A DNA stretch of 64,000 nucleotides from NCBI RefSeq assembly GCF_019703515.2, contig NC_059374.1, positions 21,508,595-21,572,594 of the forward strand, in the 5' to 3' direction. Below are positions 59,001-63,077 of this stretch, one piece after another. Within the stretch, counting starts at the first letter, position 1. Every line of letters begins with the position of its first letter. The notes below the pieces were generated by a model that made no database searches, had not been told where the DNA came from, and worked only from the letters and a program-made list of their open reading frames with translations. Source of the DNA: Myxocyprinus asiaticus (lineage: Eukaryota > Chordata > Actinopteri > Cypriniformes > Catostomidae). The position numbers and the translations under genes are program-made.

Positions 59001-60452
59001 TTTTGACAGAGGGTCAGAATGAGGGTGGAAAATGATCATGTTTTACAAATATATGACTGTTTTTGTGCAAAAATCTTTACTAATATTACAAGTGAACCTC
59101 AAGAAATATATTAAAATATATAAAAAAGCCATGTCATGACCCCATTAAATCTAAATTTCCCATGCTTTTTGTTTTATTTTTTTACAAAAAGCACATAATA
59201 AACATACAACTATGACAGAACAATACATGATGGTTATATAATGTATAGATATATCTGATGGTTTAAAAAAAAGCTGGAACAAACAATACAGAAACAAATC
59301 TAAAAAAAGCACTTATTGTATTATATACTTAGTGTTAAAAGTATTTCTTGCTTGTTTCCACTGCTATAAAATCAGTCAGGGTTTGTATGAGTAGGTAAAG
59401 CTGATCTCTTGTGTTTATAAAACGGGATTCAAGGCATAATTCCTGATTAATGTTACTGTCAAAAGTTACTGCTGGGAGAAAATATATTTGCCCTAAATGA
59501 TAGTGTAAATCTATAACGAATAAAATCAATTCAACTTCAGAGTAAACTTTGTATGTACCTGAGAGTGGCTCCCTAGGTTTGACCTCTGGCACTTCCTCCA
59601 CTGGCTCTTCCTCAGGTCCCAGTGATGATGAGTGGTCCTGCAAGGACTCCCTTTTTATCTTGCCCTTGCCCACCATCTTCAGGAAGGAGAGTCGATGACT
59701 GGTCGAGTCAGCATCAATTTCTGAGCACATGTCACCATTGGTCAAACTCTCCTTGCGATCTTTACACTTTCCTGCCATTCTATAGAAGACAATACAGGGA
59801 CAGTTGATAAGAGGTTTATTGAGATATGTAGAAATCAAAAACAGCACAAAAAGCATGATCTATACTTTTAGTGTAGTTTAAAAAAGTCCATGAACTTTAA
59901 TGGTTAAGTGTGTAAGTTCTGCAAAAAATCATCACAGAAATCAGACATTAGGATTCAGAGGTCACCACACTCTGTTTCTCTCCCATCGTACCGTAGCAGG
60001 CTCCCCTCTGAACTCCGTCTGCCTTTCTTCTTCCTCGTCATTGGTGAAGCTGAACCTATAGAGCCCTGTGGGGAGGGGGTGTCCTTGCCTTTGCTCCTGC
60101 CTGACATGCGCAAGTTCTTGCCCAGCTTGCCCAGGGTCTTGAGTGGAGATGCGCCCTTTATGCGTTCCAGTGTGCCTTTGATAGAGCTTCCTTTCCCTGA
60201 TCCTCCACGCCGCACCTCGTTAGCCTCATTTTCATCTTCCTCATCCTCAAATGGGTTCCTGTCCCGGGGAACACCCCCATCCAGGAGTGAGCCTCCATTG
60301 CTTCTGGGCCAGTCCTCGTCTGAGCCGGGCTCCTCAAATGGATTGTGGTTCAGGCTCATTTTTCTGAGAATTAGCTCACTGCGTGTAGTCTCCAAGTCCA
60401 CACTAAACCGGCCAGCCTTTAGCCGAGCTGGTAGGTTCTTAAGGACTGGCAT
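18422..60452 (-). CDS. Exocyst Sec6/EXOC3-like family protein (TNFAIP2/EXOC3L subfamily), 12 coding exons
   Basis: Twelve exons with GT/AG sites join in frame to 872 codons plus stop: 60452-59992, 59779-59559, 39676-39022, 36077-35963, 33060-32950, 27364-27264, 26828-26715, 25916-25781, 25336-25190, 24761-24606, 22139-22018 and 18701-18422. The C-terminal about 640 residues resemble the Sec6 domain of TNFAIP2/EXOC3L proteins, for example '[20 protein letters not shown]' and '[11 protein letters not shown]'. Family members act in vesicle tethering and membrane remodelling, or in tunnelling nanotube formation (TNFAIP2). The N-terminal about 227 residues are charged, disorder-prone and Ser-rich, with NPF motifs at residues 37-39 and 66-68 that could bind EH-domain proteins. 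The C-terminus ends in an Arg-rich patch (SRRRRTP). Human relatives are about 650-810 residues, so 872 is long. I cannot decide between tnfaip2, exoc3l2 and exoc3l4 orthology. No internal stop or missing splice site was seen. Confidence 0.9.
18702..19190. other. Intron 11, distal part
   Basis: AT-rich intron. A short MITE-like inverted motif pairs 'accatggtatttgtagtaaaac' near 19083 with 'ataataaaaccatagtaaat' near 19207. No coding sequence seen. Confidence 0.5.
19225..21085. repeat. Intronic minisatellite, about 20-22 bp unit, about 1.86 kb
   Basis: A tandem array of variants of GCGAGGGCACGCAAACTATT and GCGAGGGAACGCAAAACTTATT. It lies wholly inside intron 11 of the Sec6-family gene. Dividing length by unit size suggests somewhat under 90 units. 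Higher-order repeats are visible: a block starting GCAAACTACAGTATTGCGAA at 20341 restarts at 20534 (193 bases) and again in variant form at 20747 (213 bases). The many ORFs in it, on both strands, follow from the absence of stop codons in the unit and are not genes. Confidence 0.95.
21086..22017. other. Intron 11, proximal part
   Basis: Ordinary AT-rich intron sequence between the minisatellite and exon 11. No repeats or coding signals recognised. Confidence 0.5.
22018..22139 (-). CDS. Sec6-family gene, coding exon 11
   Basis: Acceptor TTGCACTCATCCAG, donor ATACG|GTGAGT. It encodes [20 protein letters not shown], then [20 protein letters not shown]. This is the conserved C-terminal 'LP.L.EII.L.D...I..EV......PD' segment of TNFAIP2/EXOC3L proteins. 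Including it sets the phase that selects the exon 12 acceptor. Confidence 0.92.
22430..22675. repeat. MITE with TAGGTGTCTTTAA termini
   Basis: The left end 'ttaggtgtctttaaatacaa' is inverted at the right end as 'ttgtagttaaagacacctaa', with longer imperfect pairing outward (TTTATTTTAGG / CCTAATATAAA). Inside are imperfect GGGTTAGG runs at 22482-22535. Lies in intron 10 (22140-24605), which otherwise shows no coding sequence. Confidence 0.75.
22680..24605. other. Intron 10 remainder
   Basis: AT-rich. The 104- and 87-codon ORFs near 22957-23377 have no recognisable motifs and overlap in different frames. Related motifs at 23890-23945 and 24160-24200 ('ctctattcctcagct...gtgtagtaatc') suggest a local degenerate duplication. 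Confidence 0.45.
24606..24761 (-). CDS. Sec6-family gene, coding exon 10
   Basis: Fifty-two codons in phase 0: [40 protein letters not shown] and [12 protein letters not shown]. Acceptor TTCTCTTAG, donor TTG|GTAAGT. The 'H...V.EYI..I..GR' pattern is a recognisable family signature. Confidence 0.93.
25190..25336 (-). CDS. Sec6-family gene, coding exon 9
   Basis: Forty-nine codons in phase 0: [40 protein letters not shown] and RRMDNPPYE. Acceptor CATTTCTAATCCAG, donor GAG|GTACAC. The sequence is continuous with the family's central helical repeat. Confidence 0.92.
25781..25916 (-). CDS. Sec6-family gene, coding exon 8
   Basis: Acceptor ACGGTGTGTTTAG, donor ATCAGG|GTGAGG. It encodes [20 protein letters not shown], then [20 protein letters not shown] and LFEPIR. 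A diverged copy of this exon with its intron flank lies on the opposite strand at about 43465-43660 in intron 2. Confidence 0.9.
26715..26828 (-). CDS. Sec6-family gene, coding exon 7
   Basis: The acceptor GCAAAG at 26829 was chosen over CTTTCAG six bases further in, because only it keeps phase (AG|C gives Ser). It encodes [18 protein letters not shown], then [20 protein letters not shown]. Donor TTTAG|GTGGGT. The 'NCC..FR' segment corresponds to the conserved 'NN C..FR' of the family. Confidence 0.85.
26918..27240. repeat. MITE half-copy (GGAATATTCCAGGTTCAA family)
   Basis: It starts AAAGGAATATTCCAGGTTCA. It shares with 27815-28070 the landmarks 'actcatccctccttttcttt', poly(A) and 'gcttataattttataaaagc'. 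Lies in intron 6. The right inverted end is missing here. Confidence 0.7.
27264..27364 (-). CDS. Sec6-family gene, coding exon 6
   Basis: It encodes [20 protein letters not shown] and [13 protein letters not shown] and ends in phase 2 with AG|GTTGGA. The acceptor is TTTTTTATTACAG. Confidence 0.88.
27815..28376. repeat. MITE, palindromic copy (same family as 26918-27240)
   Basis: The right end 'ccagaatattcctttaa' is the inverse of the left end of the 26918 copy. 'cgactcgtccctccttttct' (27841) pairs with 'agaaaagaagggacgagtcg' (28271). It is a foldback structure in intron 5. The same family was the target of the Tc1 derivative at 45623. Confidence 0.75.
28614..28677. repeat. (TA)n microsatellite with poly(T)
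   Basis: About 63 bases of alternating TA followed by a T run, in intron 5. Several hundred bases beyond it (28881-29511) hold no recognisable gene. Confidence 0.92.
28799..28845. repeat. (TA)n microsatellite
   Basis: About 45 bases of alternating TA next to an A-rich run, only about 120 bases from the previous TA tract. Confidence 0.92.
29890..30095 (-). repeat. Imperfect 27-bp repeat, GC-rich, inside the DIRS-like element
   Basis: Units of about 27 bases with the plus-strand theme CTCCTCC...TGGCGGATGG recur about seven times. On the minus strand one frame (29739-30140) gives roughly nine-residue units: [45 protein letters not shown]. The region is far more GC-rich than its flanks. Confidence 0.7.
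29894..30838 (-). CDS. Long ORF in the DIRS-like element, 314 codons (composite)
   Basis: The N-terminal part ([20 protein letters not shown], '[20 protein letters not shown]') is gag-like. The middle '[17 protein letters not shown]' spans non-coding-looking sequence. The C-terminal part overlaps the 27-base periodic region at 29890-30095. This is probably not one functional protein but a read-through of gag remnant into the element's 3' region. Confidence 0.4.
   Translation of the reverse strand: MWEEICVIADLKLRTSRGTVQSCGRSMGLTVVGKWAIWLGMSDLSEMEKTDFLNAPMDPKALFGAMVSTMRQQCDLRKKDGEAFETCLTQKSTVPLLPQEVSLFSNSPAKRTRKGNQTISFVLHGSYTNDLMGVGTSFPSDSSLHLPSPPTGSEKRGEESLHKKMCVIKIKISSVHPGSGPRAQQCMKINHKIIPNSELQSPALYFDCSAGSHLLLSHYNLVILVLKPGKEEGCAVMESSPLPYTQRRSCGHPMGDGGVAASRLDAEEWPPSARGGGFPTGCQNTEGRSIRQGSEDWLRSTRGGAAVVRQRVEE
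30610..30987 (-). pseudogene. DIRS gag-like middle piece
   Basis: It encodes [20 protein letters not shown], then [14 protein letters not shown]. Reading '[18 protein letters not shown]' fits the conserved central region of fish DIRS gag proteins. The continuation in another frame ([20 protein letters not shown] in the 30838-29894 frame) matches the following 'WLG..D......FL.AP' part. Confidence 0.6.
31269..31508 (-). pseudogene. DIRS gag-like N-terminal piece with Cys/His motif
   Basis: It encodes [21 protein letters not shown], then [17 protein letters not shown]. The C-x-C...D-x-H-x2-C-x2-C-L-G-x2-H-A...C-P-H-C pattern is typical of fish DIRS gag ORFs as I know them. Frame changes separate it from the next piece. 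Confidence 0.6.
31969..32949. other. Intron 5, 5'-side part
   Basis: AT-rich intron with no coding signal. 'ctcccactttgaaaaccatgg' at 32581 is a weak inverse of 'caggtgttttcaaagtcttgg' at 28567. These could be the ends of an older hAT-like element around the DIRS-like insertion; not established. Confidence 0.4.
32950..33060 (-). CDS. Sec6-family gene, coding exon 5
   Basis: Thirty-seven codons in phase 0: [20 protein letters not shown] and [17 protein letters not shown]. Acceptor TATTGTGTTCCAG, donor CAG|GTTTGC. The acidic E-E-E-E-K-R-W segment matches the family's 'LE.E...W' helix. Confidence 0.9.
33947..35709. repeat. Palindromic MITE (GGGATAGTT family), copy 2, with a hAT-like element inside
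   Basis: The outer ends AAAGGAATAGTTTACCCAAA (33947) and TTTGGGTGAACTATCCCTTT (35689-35708) match the family at 4097. The interior from about 34030 to 35566 is a separate element (next feature). Lies in intron 4. Confidence 0.7.
34030..35566. mobile_element. hAT-like non-autonomous element with nested inverted repeats
   Basis: It starts AGGAGTGTAAATCGAT and ends ATCGATGC...CAATACACCCCT, an inverted pair of the AGGGGTGTA type. Inside, 34665-34860 and 35118-35400 are inverted repeats: 'acatccatgtcccacatgag' pairs with 'ctcatgtgggacatggatgt', and 'gccgctatgcgctatcc' pairs with 'ggatagcgcatagcggc'. No transposase ORF is present. Confidence 0.6.
35963..36077 (-). CDS. Sec6-family gene, coding exon 4
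   Basis: Acceptor CTGTTGTTGCTGCAG, donor TCAGG|GTAAGA. It encodes [20 protein letters not shown], then [18 protein letters not shown]. The L..LLP....LE pattern is the conserved family segment after the short linker. Joins in frame on both sides. Confidence 0.9.
36470..36602. repeat. Dispersed repeat with TGGTTTAAGCTGGT motifs
   Basis: Short CTGGT/ACCAG-rich inverted repeats ('ctggtttaagctggtttcagctgg' theme) typical of a widespread fish MITE. A related copy lies at 61505-61635. In intron 3. Confidence 0.7.
36603..36805. repeat. Direct repeat partner of 38852-39005
   Basis: Shares with 38852-39005 the blocks 'aaactgagcaaat', 'atgttaggcaaagaga', 'ttacaccatgtgagccaatt', 'ggcttgacatatcacatgtg' and 'cattcagagtt'. 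The second copy ends just before the exon 3 donor region. Confidence 0.8.
36834..37339. repeat. MITE with GTTTACACGACAA termini
   Basis: The left 'ttagggtaagtttacacgac' is inverted at the right as 'gtcgtgtaaacggcacctta'. The interior repeats the 'gttttcaaaa' and 'gtcgtgtaaac' motifs. About 500 bases, no coding capacity. Intron 3. Confidence 0.8.
37459..38460. mobile_element. Non-autonomous hAT element with 8-bp target duplication
   Basis: CCGAAGAG is present on both sides (37451-37458 and 38461-38468). The element begins CAGGGATGGGAATCG and ends CCTAACCCTA, so the termini are imperfectly inverted. The interior has 'ggttcc'/'ggaacc'-rich subterminal repeats. No transposase ORF. The 8-bp duplication and CAGGG-type end are hAT hallmarks. 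Confidence 0.85.
38852..39005. repeat. Direct repeat partner of 36603-36805, next to the exon 3 donor
   Basis: Ends about 16 bases from the exon 3 boundary at 39022, so the first intronic bases of intron 3 belong to a repeat present twice in the intron. Confidence 0.75.
39022..39676 (-). CDS. Sec6-family gene, coding exon 3 (start of the Sec6-like region)
   Basis: The largest exon, 655 bases. Acceptor TTTTCTCAG before 39676, donor AACAG|GTAAAA at 39022. It begins with the end of a Val codon and [20 protein letters not shown], then a charged linker ([15 protein letters not shown]). Helical segments typical of the family follow: [29 protein letters not shown] and [16 protein letters not shown], ending in [14 protein letters not shown]. 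It is notably GC-rich compared with the surrounding introns. Phase 2 at its end. Confidence 0.92.
40258..41297 (+). mobile_element. Internally deleted Tc1-like element (second family)
   Basis: The right end 'ttttttgctgagttta' (41282-41297) and a left subterminal 'aaaaaaagaaatgttccttt' (about 40281) belong to a common fish Tc1 family. After 'ctactgactctgacaggactgg' the sequence jumps straight into the catalytic domain, so the DNA-binding half is deleted. Lies in intron 2. Confidence 0.75.
40535..41017 (+). pseudogene. Tc1-like transposase catalytic-domain remnant
   Basis: It reads [19 protein letters not shown] (first Asp), a stop in '[18 protein letters not shown]', then after a small deletion at about 40808 [18 protein letters not shown] (second Asp) and [14 protein letters not shown] (Glu). 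All three catalytic positions are preserved, but the N-terminus is missing and the frame is broken. Confidence 0.85.
41298..42970. other. Intron 2 segment, no gene
   Basis: AT-rich. 42380-42640 is repeat-like ('ggcaaact' and 'ttgccacaa' motifs, inverted-looking). No coding features supported. Confidence 0.45.
42976..43319 (+). mobile_element. Solo-LTR-like sequence
   Basis: It starts TGTGGGGATGGGGTCGTG and ends GAACTTGTTACA (TG...CA). It is more GC-rich than the flanks and has AATAAA at about 43251 near its end, as a polyadenylation signal. No adjacent retroviral-type coding region. The flanking AAGAT/AAGCA is not a perfect duplication. Inference. Confidence 0.4.
43465..43660 (+). pseudogene. 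Inverted, diverged copy of exon 8 of the Sec6-family gene
   Basis: The plus strand contains GGTGTGTTTAG|GAGCTTTGT and then CCCCTCA-CCAGTGAGGACTC, matching the exon 8 acceptor and coding sequence on the minus strand at 25916-25781. Intron sequence upstream of the acceptor also matches ('aaatctagtttat' and a degenerate stretch after it). A two-base deletion after GCCAAC shifts the frame. The 3' part is altered ('cttgctgaaaaaagactttcagaac'). Presence of intron sequence shows a DNA-level duplication, not a retrocopy. Confidence 0.85.
43855..44000. repeat. MITE fragment, related to 61936-62309
   Basis: Shares 'atgacttttccaggcct', 'atttccaggtttttcc' and the terminal 'tgtgggaacc' with the element at 61936-62309. 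Confidence 0.6.
44001..45620. other. Intron 2 segment with an unidentified coding-like stretch
   Basis: A plus-strand frame around 44436-44655 reads [20 protein letters not shown], then [20 protein letters not shown] and a stop after [12 protein letters not shown] cannot assign it. The rest (44700-45620) has no supported feature; 45137-45551 carries overlapping short ORFs on both strands that I do not accept. Confidence 0.3.
45623..46532 (+). mobile_element. Rearranged Tc1 copy with inverted internal segment
   Basis: The left terminus GTTGTGCTCTAAAGTTTGCA and right terminus TATGCAAACTTTTGAGCACA are Tc1 ends. The right end carries GCCAGGG, as does the left end, instead of the CCAAGGG of a normal 3' end (compare 49847). 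45978-46286 is the transposase 5' half. 46287-46489 is the following transposase segment in reverse orientation, and TATTGTGCT at 46490 begins an inverted repeat. It lies in a copy of the GGTTCAATA MITE family, interrupting it. Confidence 0.8.
45978..46286 (+). pseudogene. Tc1 transposase N-terminal part
   Basis: [20 protein letters not shown], the [23 protein letters not shown], the GRPR motif and [20 protein letters not shown] are intact to SRSTI. After that the reading frame enters the inverted segment and has no transposase character. Confidence 0.88.
47249..47760 (-). pseudogene. LINE reverse transcriptase, C-terminal part
   Basis: It starts at the SINE border with a YSDD catalytic motif (47730) and '[10 protein letters not shown]', followed by frameshifted sequence and the conserved '[20 protein letters not shown]', 'YRITVWFG' segments. 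Confidence 0.7.
47765..48185 (+). mobile_element. tRNA-derived SINE, copy 2
   Basis: Near full-length. A-box GGGTAGCTCAGCGAGT, B-box GAGTTCGAATCC, tail TTGGGAGAAAAGGGGATGA running into (TA)n. It interrupts the minus-strand LINE. Closely matches copy 1 at 1545-1970. Confidence 0.88.
48187..48240. repeat. (TA)n microsatellite between SINE and Tc1
   Basis: About 53 bases of alternating TA. A similar run at 49874-49928 flanks the other end of the Tc1, consistent with insertion of Tc1 into a SINE-tail TA tract. Confidence 0.92.
48241..49872 (+). mobile_element. Full-length Tc1/mariner-type element
   Basis: It begins ACAGTTGTGCTCAAAAGTTT and ends AAACTTTTGAGCACAACTGT, about 1.63 kb, flanked on both sides by TA runs. 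It contains one transposase gene in the standard position. The same family as the two rearranged copies. Confidence 0.92.
48630..49652 (+). pseudogene. Tc1 transposase, 341-codon frame with two stops
   Basis: The frame from ATG 48630 to TAA 49650 keeps register with no indel. It carries TAG at 48759-48761 (in SLI*KW) and TAA at 49026-49028 (WL*YA). Domains: paired-like HTH, GRPR, second HTH (VVSRSTI), first Asp ([12 protein letters not shown]), second Asp ([12 protein letters not shown]). The third acidic position reads NIIKPFW, a Lys where Tc1 proteins have Glu. So it is inactive by two stops and a lost catalytic residue. Normal family length is about 340 residues. Confidence 0.92.
49874..49928. 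repeat. (TA)n microsatellite
   Basis: About 54 bases of alternating TA on the right side of the Tc1. The apparent ORFs across it are Ile-Tyr repeats. Confidence 0.92.
49929..50508 (-). pseudogene. LINE reverse transcriptase, N-terminal and palm part
   Basis: Pieces in three frames: '[20 protein letters not shown]' with [16 protein letters not shown], then '[20 protein letters not shown]' with [17 protein letters not shown] (catalytic Asp of motif A), then [20 protein letters not shown]. These are canonical non-LTR RT motifs 1-5. Interrupted at 49929 by the Tc1 and TA run. Confidence 0.85.
50745..51520 (-). pseudogene. LINE apurinic-type endonuclease remnant
   Basis: The 51520-51128 piece encodes [20 protein letters not shown], then [20 protein letters not shown] (the I.ESWL motif). 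The 51050-50745 piece encodes '[14 protein letters not shown]' and [13 protein letters not shown], the GDFN catalytic motif of APE-type endonucleases. Two frames, so broken. Confidence 0.85.
51487..52277 (-). repeat. Tandem segmental duplication, copy 1 (LINE 5' region)
   Basis: About 790 bases that recur at 52387-53170. Landmarks: 'attccgcagaatggagcaac', 'tgagtgacagtgaagccagg', 'aacagttaacaatgtgtcag' and 'tggtggaaatgttggctatt'. The minus strand encodes [20 protein letters not shown] and then [16 protein letters not shown], so it includes the start of the LINE coding region and its 5' UTR. Confidence 0.9.
52291..52372 (+). mobile_element. SINE tail fragment at the duplication junction
   Basis: GGTGAGTAACCGTGCCACCA to GGGAGAAAAGGGGATGA matches the 3' part of the SINEs at 1545 and 47765. 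It sits exactly between the two copies of the tandem duplication. Confidence 0.88.
52387..53170 (-). repeat. Tandem segmental duplication, copy 2
   Basis: Same orientation as copy 1, with scattered substitutions. A short deletion removes the 'aaacatgaatgtattaattg' stretch present in copy 1 near 52005. The breakpoint on the LINE side is within the codons for HSAEYNI. Confidence 0.9.
53292..53553. repeat. Palindromic MITE (GGGATAGTT family), copy 3
   Basis: AAAGAGATAGTTCAACTGAA at the left and 'tttttaggtgaactgtccct' at the right. Interior 'ttcctccacagaacacagaagg' and 'tgagtaaatgatgacagaat' are as in the other copies. Confidence 0.75.
53551..54648. mobile_element. DNA element with TTAACCTC termini
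   Basis: The left 'ttaacctcatgcgacctcgt' and right 'gggactcaggaggttaaagg' are imperfect inverted ends. Internal 'cacatgtgtggaca' motifs occur at both sides (53573 and 54501). It abuts MITE copy 3. A related, split copy lies at 14451-17138. No transposase seen. Confidence 0.6.
55030..56030 (+). pseudogene. Unidentified protein-coding remnant, three pieces
   Basis: Frame 1 of this window from about 55042 gives [20 protein letters not shown], then '[20 protein letters not shown]' and '[18 protein letters not shown]' before a stop at 55339. A second frame (55412-55597) gives [20 protein letters not shown], then [17 protein letters not shown]. The third (55606-56067, 153 codons) gives [20 protein letters not shown] and [20 protein letters not shown]. 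Composition is protein-like and less AT-biased than the surroundings. I do not recognise the family. It could be a transposon-borne or virus-derived gene or a processed host gene remnant. It lies in intron 2 on the strand opposite to the gene. Confidence 0.4.
56032..56066. repeat. (TA)n microsatellite
   Basis: About 34 bases of alternating TA; it ends the preceding open frame artificially. Confidence 0.9.
56245..57335 (+). mobile_element. Tc1-like element (third family), left terminus not found
   Basis: The right terminus 'ggttttaatgttgtggctga' followed by TCGGTGTATA ends the copy at about 57335 and is typical of a widespread fish Tc1 family. The corresponding left inverted end is not visible before 56245, so the left side is probably truncated. 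Intron 2. Confidence 0.75.
56251..57299 (+). pseudogene. Tc1-like transposase, frameshifted
   Basis: It starts [20 protein letters not shown] and ends in VARGGPTQY. In between the frame changes several times. Recognisable parts are the first catalytic segment AWSDES followed by a TGA in place of Arg, '[14 protein letters not shown]' (second Asp) and [16 protein letters not shown] (Glu). The last 148 codons (56853-57299) are open and keep the second and third catalytic positions. Confidence 0.88.
57336..58637. other. Intron 2 segment, no gene
   Basis: Short ORFs without motifs. Ordinary AT-rich sequence; nothing recognised. Confidence 0.45.
58638..59144. repeat. MITE with GGGGTCATGACATG termini
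   Basis: The left AGGGGTCATGACATG and right CATGTCATGACCCC are inverted. About 507 bases, no coding. The 75-codon ORF inside is incidental. Confidence 0.8.
59559..59779 (-). CDS. Sec6-family gene, coding exon 2
   Basis: Acceptor TTGTCTTCTATAG at 59780, donor CTCTCAG|GTACAT at 59559/59558. It completes an Arg codon with exon 1 and continues [15 protein letters not shown], then [20 protein letters not shown] and a Glu/Val/Pro-rich stretch ([16 protein letters not shown]). It belongs to the variable N-terminal region. It ends in phase 1. Confidence 0.88.
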
Positions 60453-60474
60453 GTTTGCACTGGGAGGATATATG
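59992..60474 (-). CDS. Sec6-family gene, coding exon 1 (ATG at 60452)
   Basis: A polypyrimidine tract and AG (TTATCTGTCTTCCAG) end at 60475, so exon sequence starts at 60474 in the 5' UTR and at least one more 5' exon lies upstream. The ATG at 60452 begins [14 protein letters not shown]. The exon encodes 153 residues plus two bases and ends CTACG|GTACGA, phase 2. It contains two NPFE motifs, an acidic stretch ([11 protein letters not shown]) and a basic, Gly/Ser-rich part ([38 protein letters not shown]). Confidence 0.88.
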
Positions 60475-60792
60475 CTGGAAGACAGATAAAGCAGTTAATA
60501 AATGCATATCTAACAGCATGCACACCATGAGCTGTACTGTGTAAACTATCTAAACCAATACAGATGCACATCGTCTTTACAAACAGGAAATTACTGCCAC
60601 ACAGGCCAGTACACTTAAGTTCACCCATTATGCTGTTATGAGCTTTCACATTTTTAGGGAACTTTTACTTCATGTTGGTTCAGTGTGCACAAAACAGCTG
60701 AAATTATATAGTAAAAGAGCAGATCTAGTGAAACACTAGGAGTTGAATAGAAAGCATCTATATCATGCTGATAAAAAAAACAGCTTTAACTT

Positions 60793-61491
60793 AAAGGTAT
60801 AGTTCCCCCCAAAATGAAAATTCTCTCACCATTTACTCACCCTCATGCTATCCCAGATGTGAAAGACTATCTTTCTTCTGCTGAACACAAACAAAGATTT
60901 TCAGAAGAATATCTGAGCTCTGTAGGTCCATACAATGCAAGTGAATGGTGGCCAGAACTTTGAAGCTCCAAAAAGCAGATAAAGGGCAGCATAAAATGTC
61001 ATCCATATGACTTCACTGGTTAAATTAATGTCTTCAGAAGCGTTATGATAGGTGTGGGTGAGAAACAGATCAATATTTAAGTTATTTTTTACTATAAATT
61101 CTCCTTCCTGCCAGTAGGTGGCGATATGCACAAAGAATGCAAATCATCAAAAACAAAAAAAAAATAGAAGAATGTGAAAGTGAAAGTGGAGATTTATGGT
61201 AAAAAAGGACTTGAATATTGATCGGTTTCTCACCCACACCTATCATGTCGCTTCTGAAGACGTATTAAACCACTGGAGTCATATGGATTACTTTTATGCT
61301 GCCTTTATATGCTTTTTGGACCTTCAAAGTTCTTGTCACCATTCACTTGCATTAAATGGACCCACAGAGCAGAGATATTTTTCTAAAAATCTTTGTTTGT
61401 GTTCAGCAGAAGAAAGAAAGTCATTCACATCTGGGATGGCAAGAGGGTGAGTACATGAGAGGATTTTCATTTTTGAGTTAACCAGCCCTGT
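60793..61491. repeat. Palindromic MITE (GGGATAGTT family), copy 4, extended
   Basis: Long foldback: 'tcaccctcatgctatcccag' pairs with 'tgggatggcaagagggtga', 'gtaggtccatacaatgcaag' pairs with 'cttgcattaaatggacccac', and 'gataggtgtgggtgagaaac' pairs with 'tttctcacccacacctatc'. About 700 bases, upstream of coding exon 1, in the 5' UTR intron of the gene. Confidence 0.82.
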
Positions 61492-61504
61492 AAGTTTACA
61501 GTGG

Positions 61505-61635
61505 TTTGCTGGTCTTAACCAGTTTAAGCTGGTCTCCCAACCTGACCAGCTGAAAAGTGCACAACGCCATCAAAACAGACCAGCATAACCTCCTTGAGAG
61601 ACCAGGTAACCACCTTTGGCTGGTTAAAGTTGTTT
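61505..61635. repeat. Dispersed CTGGT/ACCAG repeat
   Basis: Related to 36470-36602 ('aaccagtttaagctggtctc' theme), located directly after the palindromic MITE. Confidence 0.65.
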
Positions 61636-61935
61636 ATTTCAGCAGGATATTGTCTTGTTTTGGCACAACAAGCACTAATGAATTTTACTAACACATTGCA
61701 TTGAAAATGTTACATAATCAATATTAAACCTCAACCCAAGAGGTATCTGCAAGGCAAACAGCATTAAACAATAGAGATAAGACAGTCCTGACAGTTTTAT
61801 ATGATAGATTACTTATTTTATGGTGGGTAGAATCAGGATCACACCCTCTGCTTGATCTTGAAGACCATTTTTAATATGGAACTTTGATGTTGGGCCTGCC
61901 TGCATAATAATTGTAATTCGGTATTTTCTATACTC

Positions 61936-62000
61936 CAGGGTTCCCACACATTTTTATTTATAAATAAAATTCCATGATTTGTCCAGTTGTTCATGTTTAC

Positions 62001-62034
<34 letters not shown>

Positions 62035-62309
62035 ATAGAGATTTCTGAGCAGTTTTCCATTTTCAATTCAACATTGGAGACATTTGTAAATTAATAAGAC
62101 AGTATACGATATCTTTCCAATAAATATCTAGCAATATAGTTGATTCAATATTTTATAGCAGAACATAGAAAAATGTATATTTACTTTTTCCATGATGTTT
62201 CCATGCTTTTTTTAGACTTTATTAATTTCTATGACTTATCCAGGCATGGAAATTACAATTTAAAAATTCCCTAATATTTCCAGGTTTTCCATGACTGCGG
62301 GAACCCTGA
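61936..62309. repeat. hAT-type MITE with CAGGGTTCCC termini
   Basis: The left CAGGGTTCCCACAC and right GCGGGAACCCTG are inverted. ATACTC occurs on both flanks, offset by two bases, so the target duplication is uncertain. A poly(T) run lies at 62001-62025. Confidence 0.75.
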
Positions 62310-63074
62310 TACTCATAGTGATGCAATGATAACACATAAAACCTGGAGAATTTTAATCTGTTTAAGTCACTTAAACCTTTAAAATTTCAGGCTTTGATAC
62401 TGTATTGCACTCCCCAACATTACAAAATAAGAAATCTTGTGTAAATAAATTAAACAAGGCTTCACCTTGATAAACTCTCTTTTCTATTTCAAGAAAAGAA
62501 GTTTGCCTCTTTCAAAGGCATCTTGGCTAGAATAAAACTCTTGGATATTTACGGCCAGTGACAAAAGGGGATAGGAACAGCACTGAATCACTTCCGGCTT
62601 GCTTATTTGTGGGCTTGTGTATGTGGGTTCGTAATGGGGAAACTATGCTCATACCTACAATTAATCATTAACTTAAGGTTAATTTTACAACAGCAGCCAG
62701 TTTCCCTTTCAATAAAAACTGCATTCTGGCATTTTAATAATAGATTTTTTTAAACAAAAAATCAAAAATGACATTTACACAACATGTTTCCGAGATCAAA
62801 GTCATGTTCCATACAAAAGTTGGAGCTGCAGATCAATTTCAGTGTGTAACTGCCAACAGGCTTTAAATTCCTAGAAAGCCCCTATTGTTTATGGCTTCCT
62901 ACCTCTTTTAAATAATTATGTCTGCATGATTTTTCCATATGGGTAAGCTACCATTCAAGGTTTATTATTTCATGATTATTCACATGTGATAGGGAACATG
63001 TTGAAAGTGGCCAATAACTTGTATTAACCTGATTGTCTCTTGGTCATTGAGTCATCTGGGTTGGGACATAATTA
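62310..63074. other. Upstream intergenic or 5' intron DNA, no gene
   Basis: No coding signal. If the gene's 5' UTR exon lies to the right, this is still intron; the sequence does not tell. Confidence 0.4.
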
Positions 63075-63077
63075 TCA

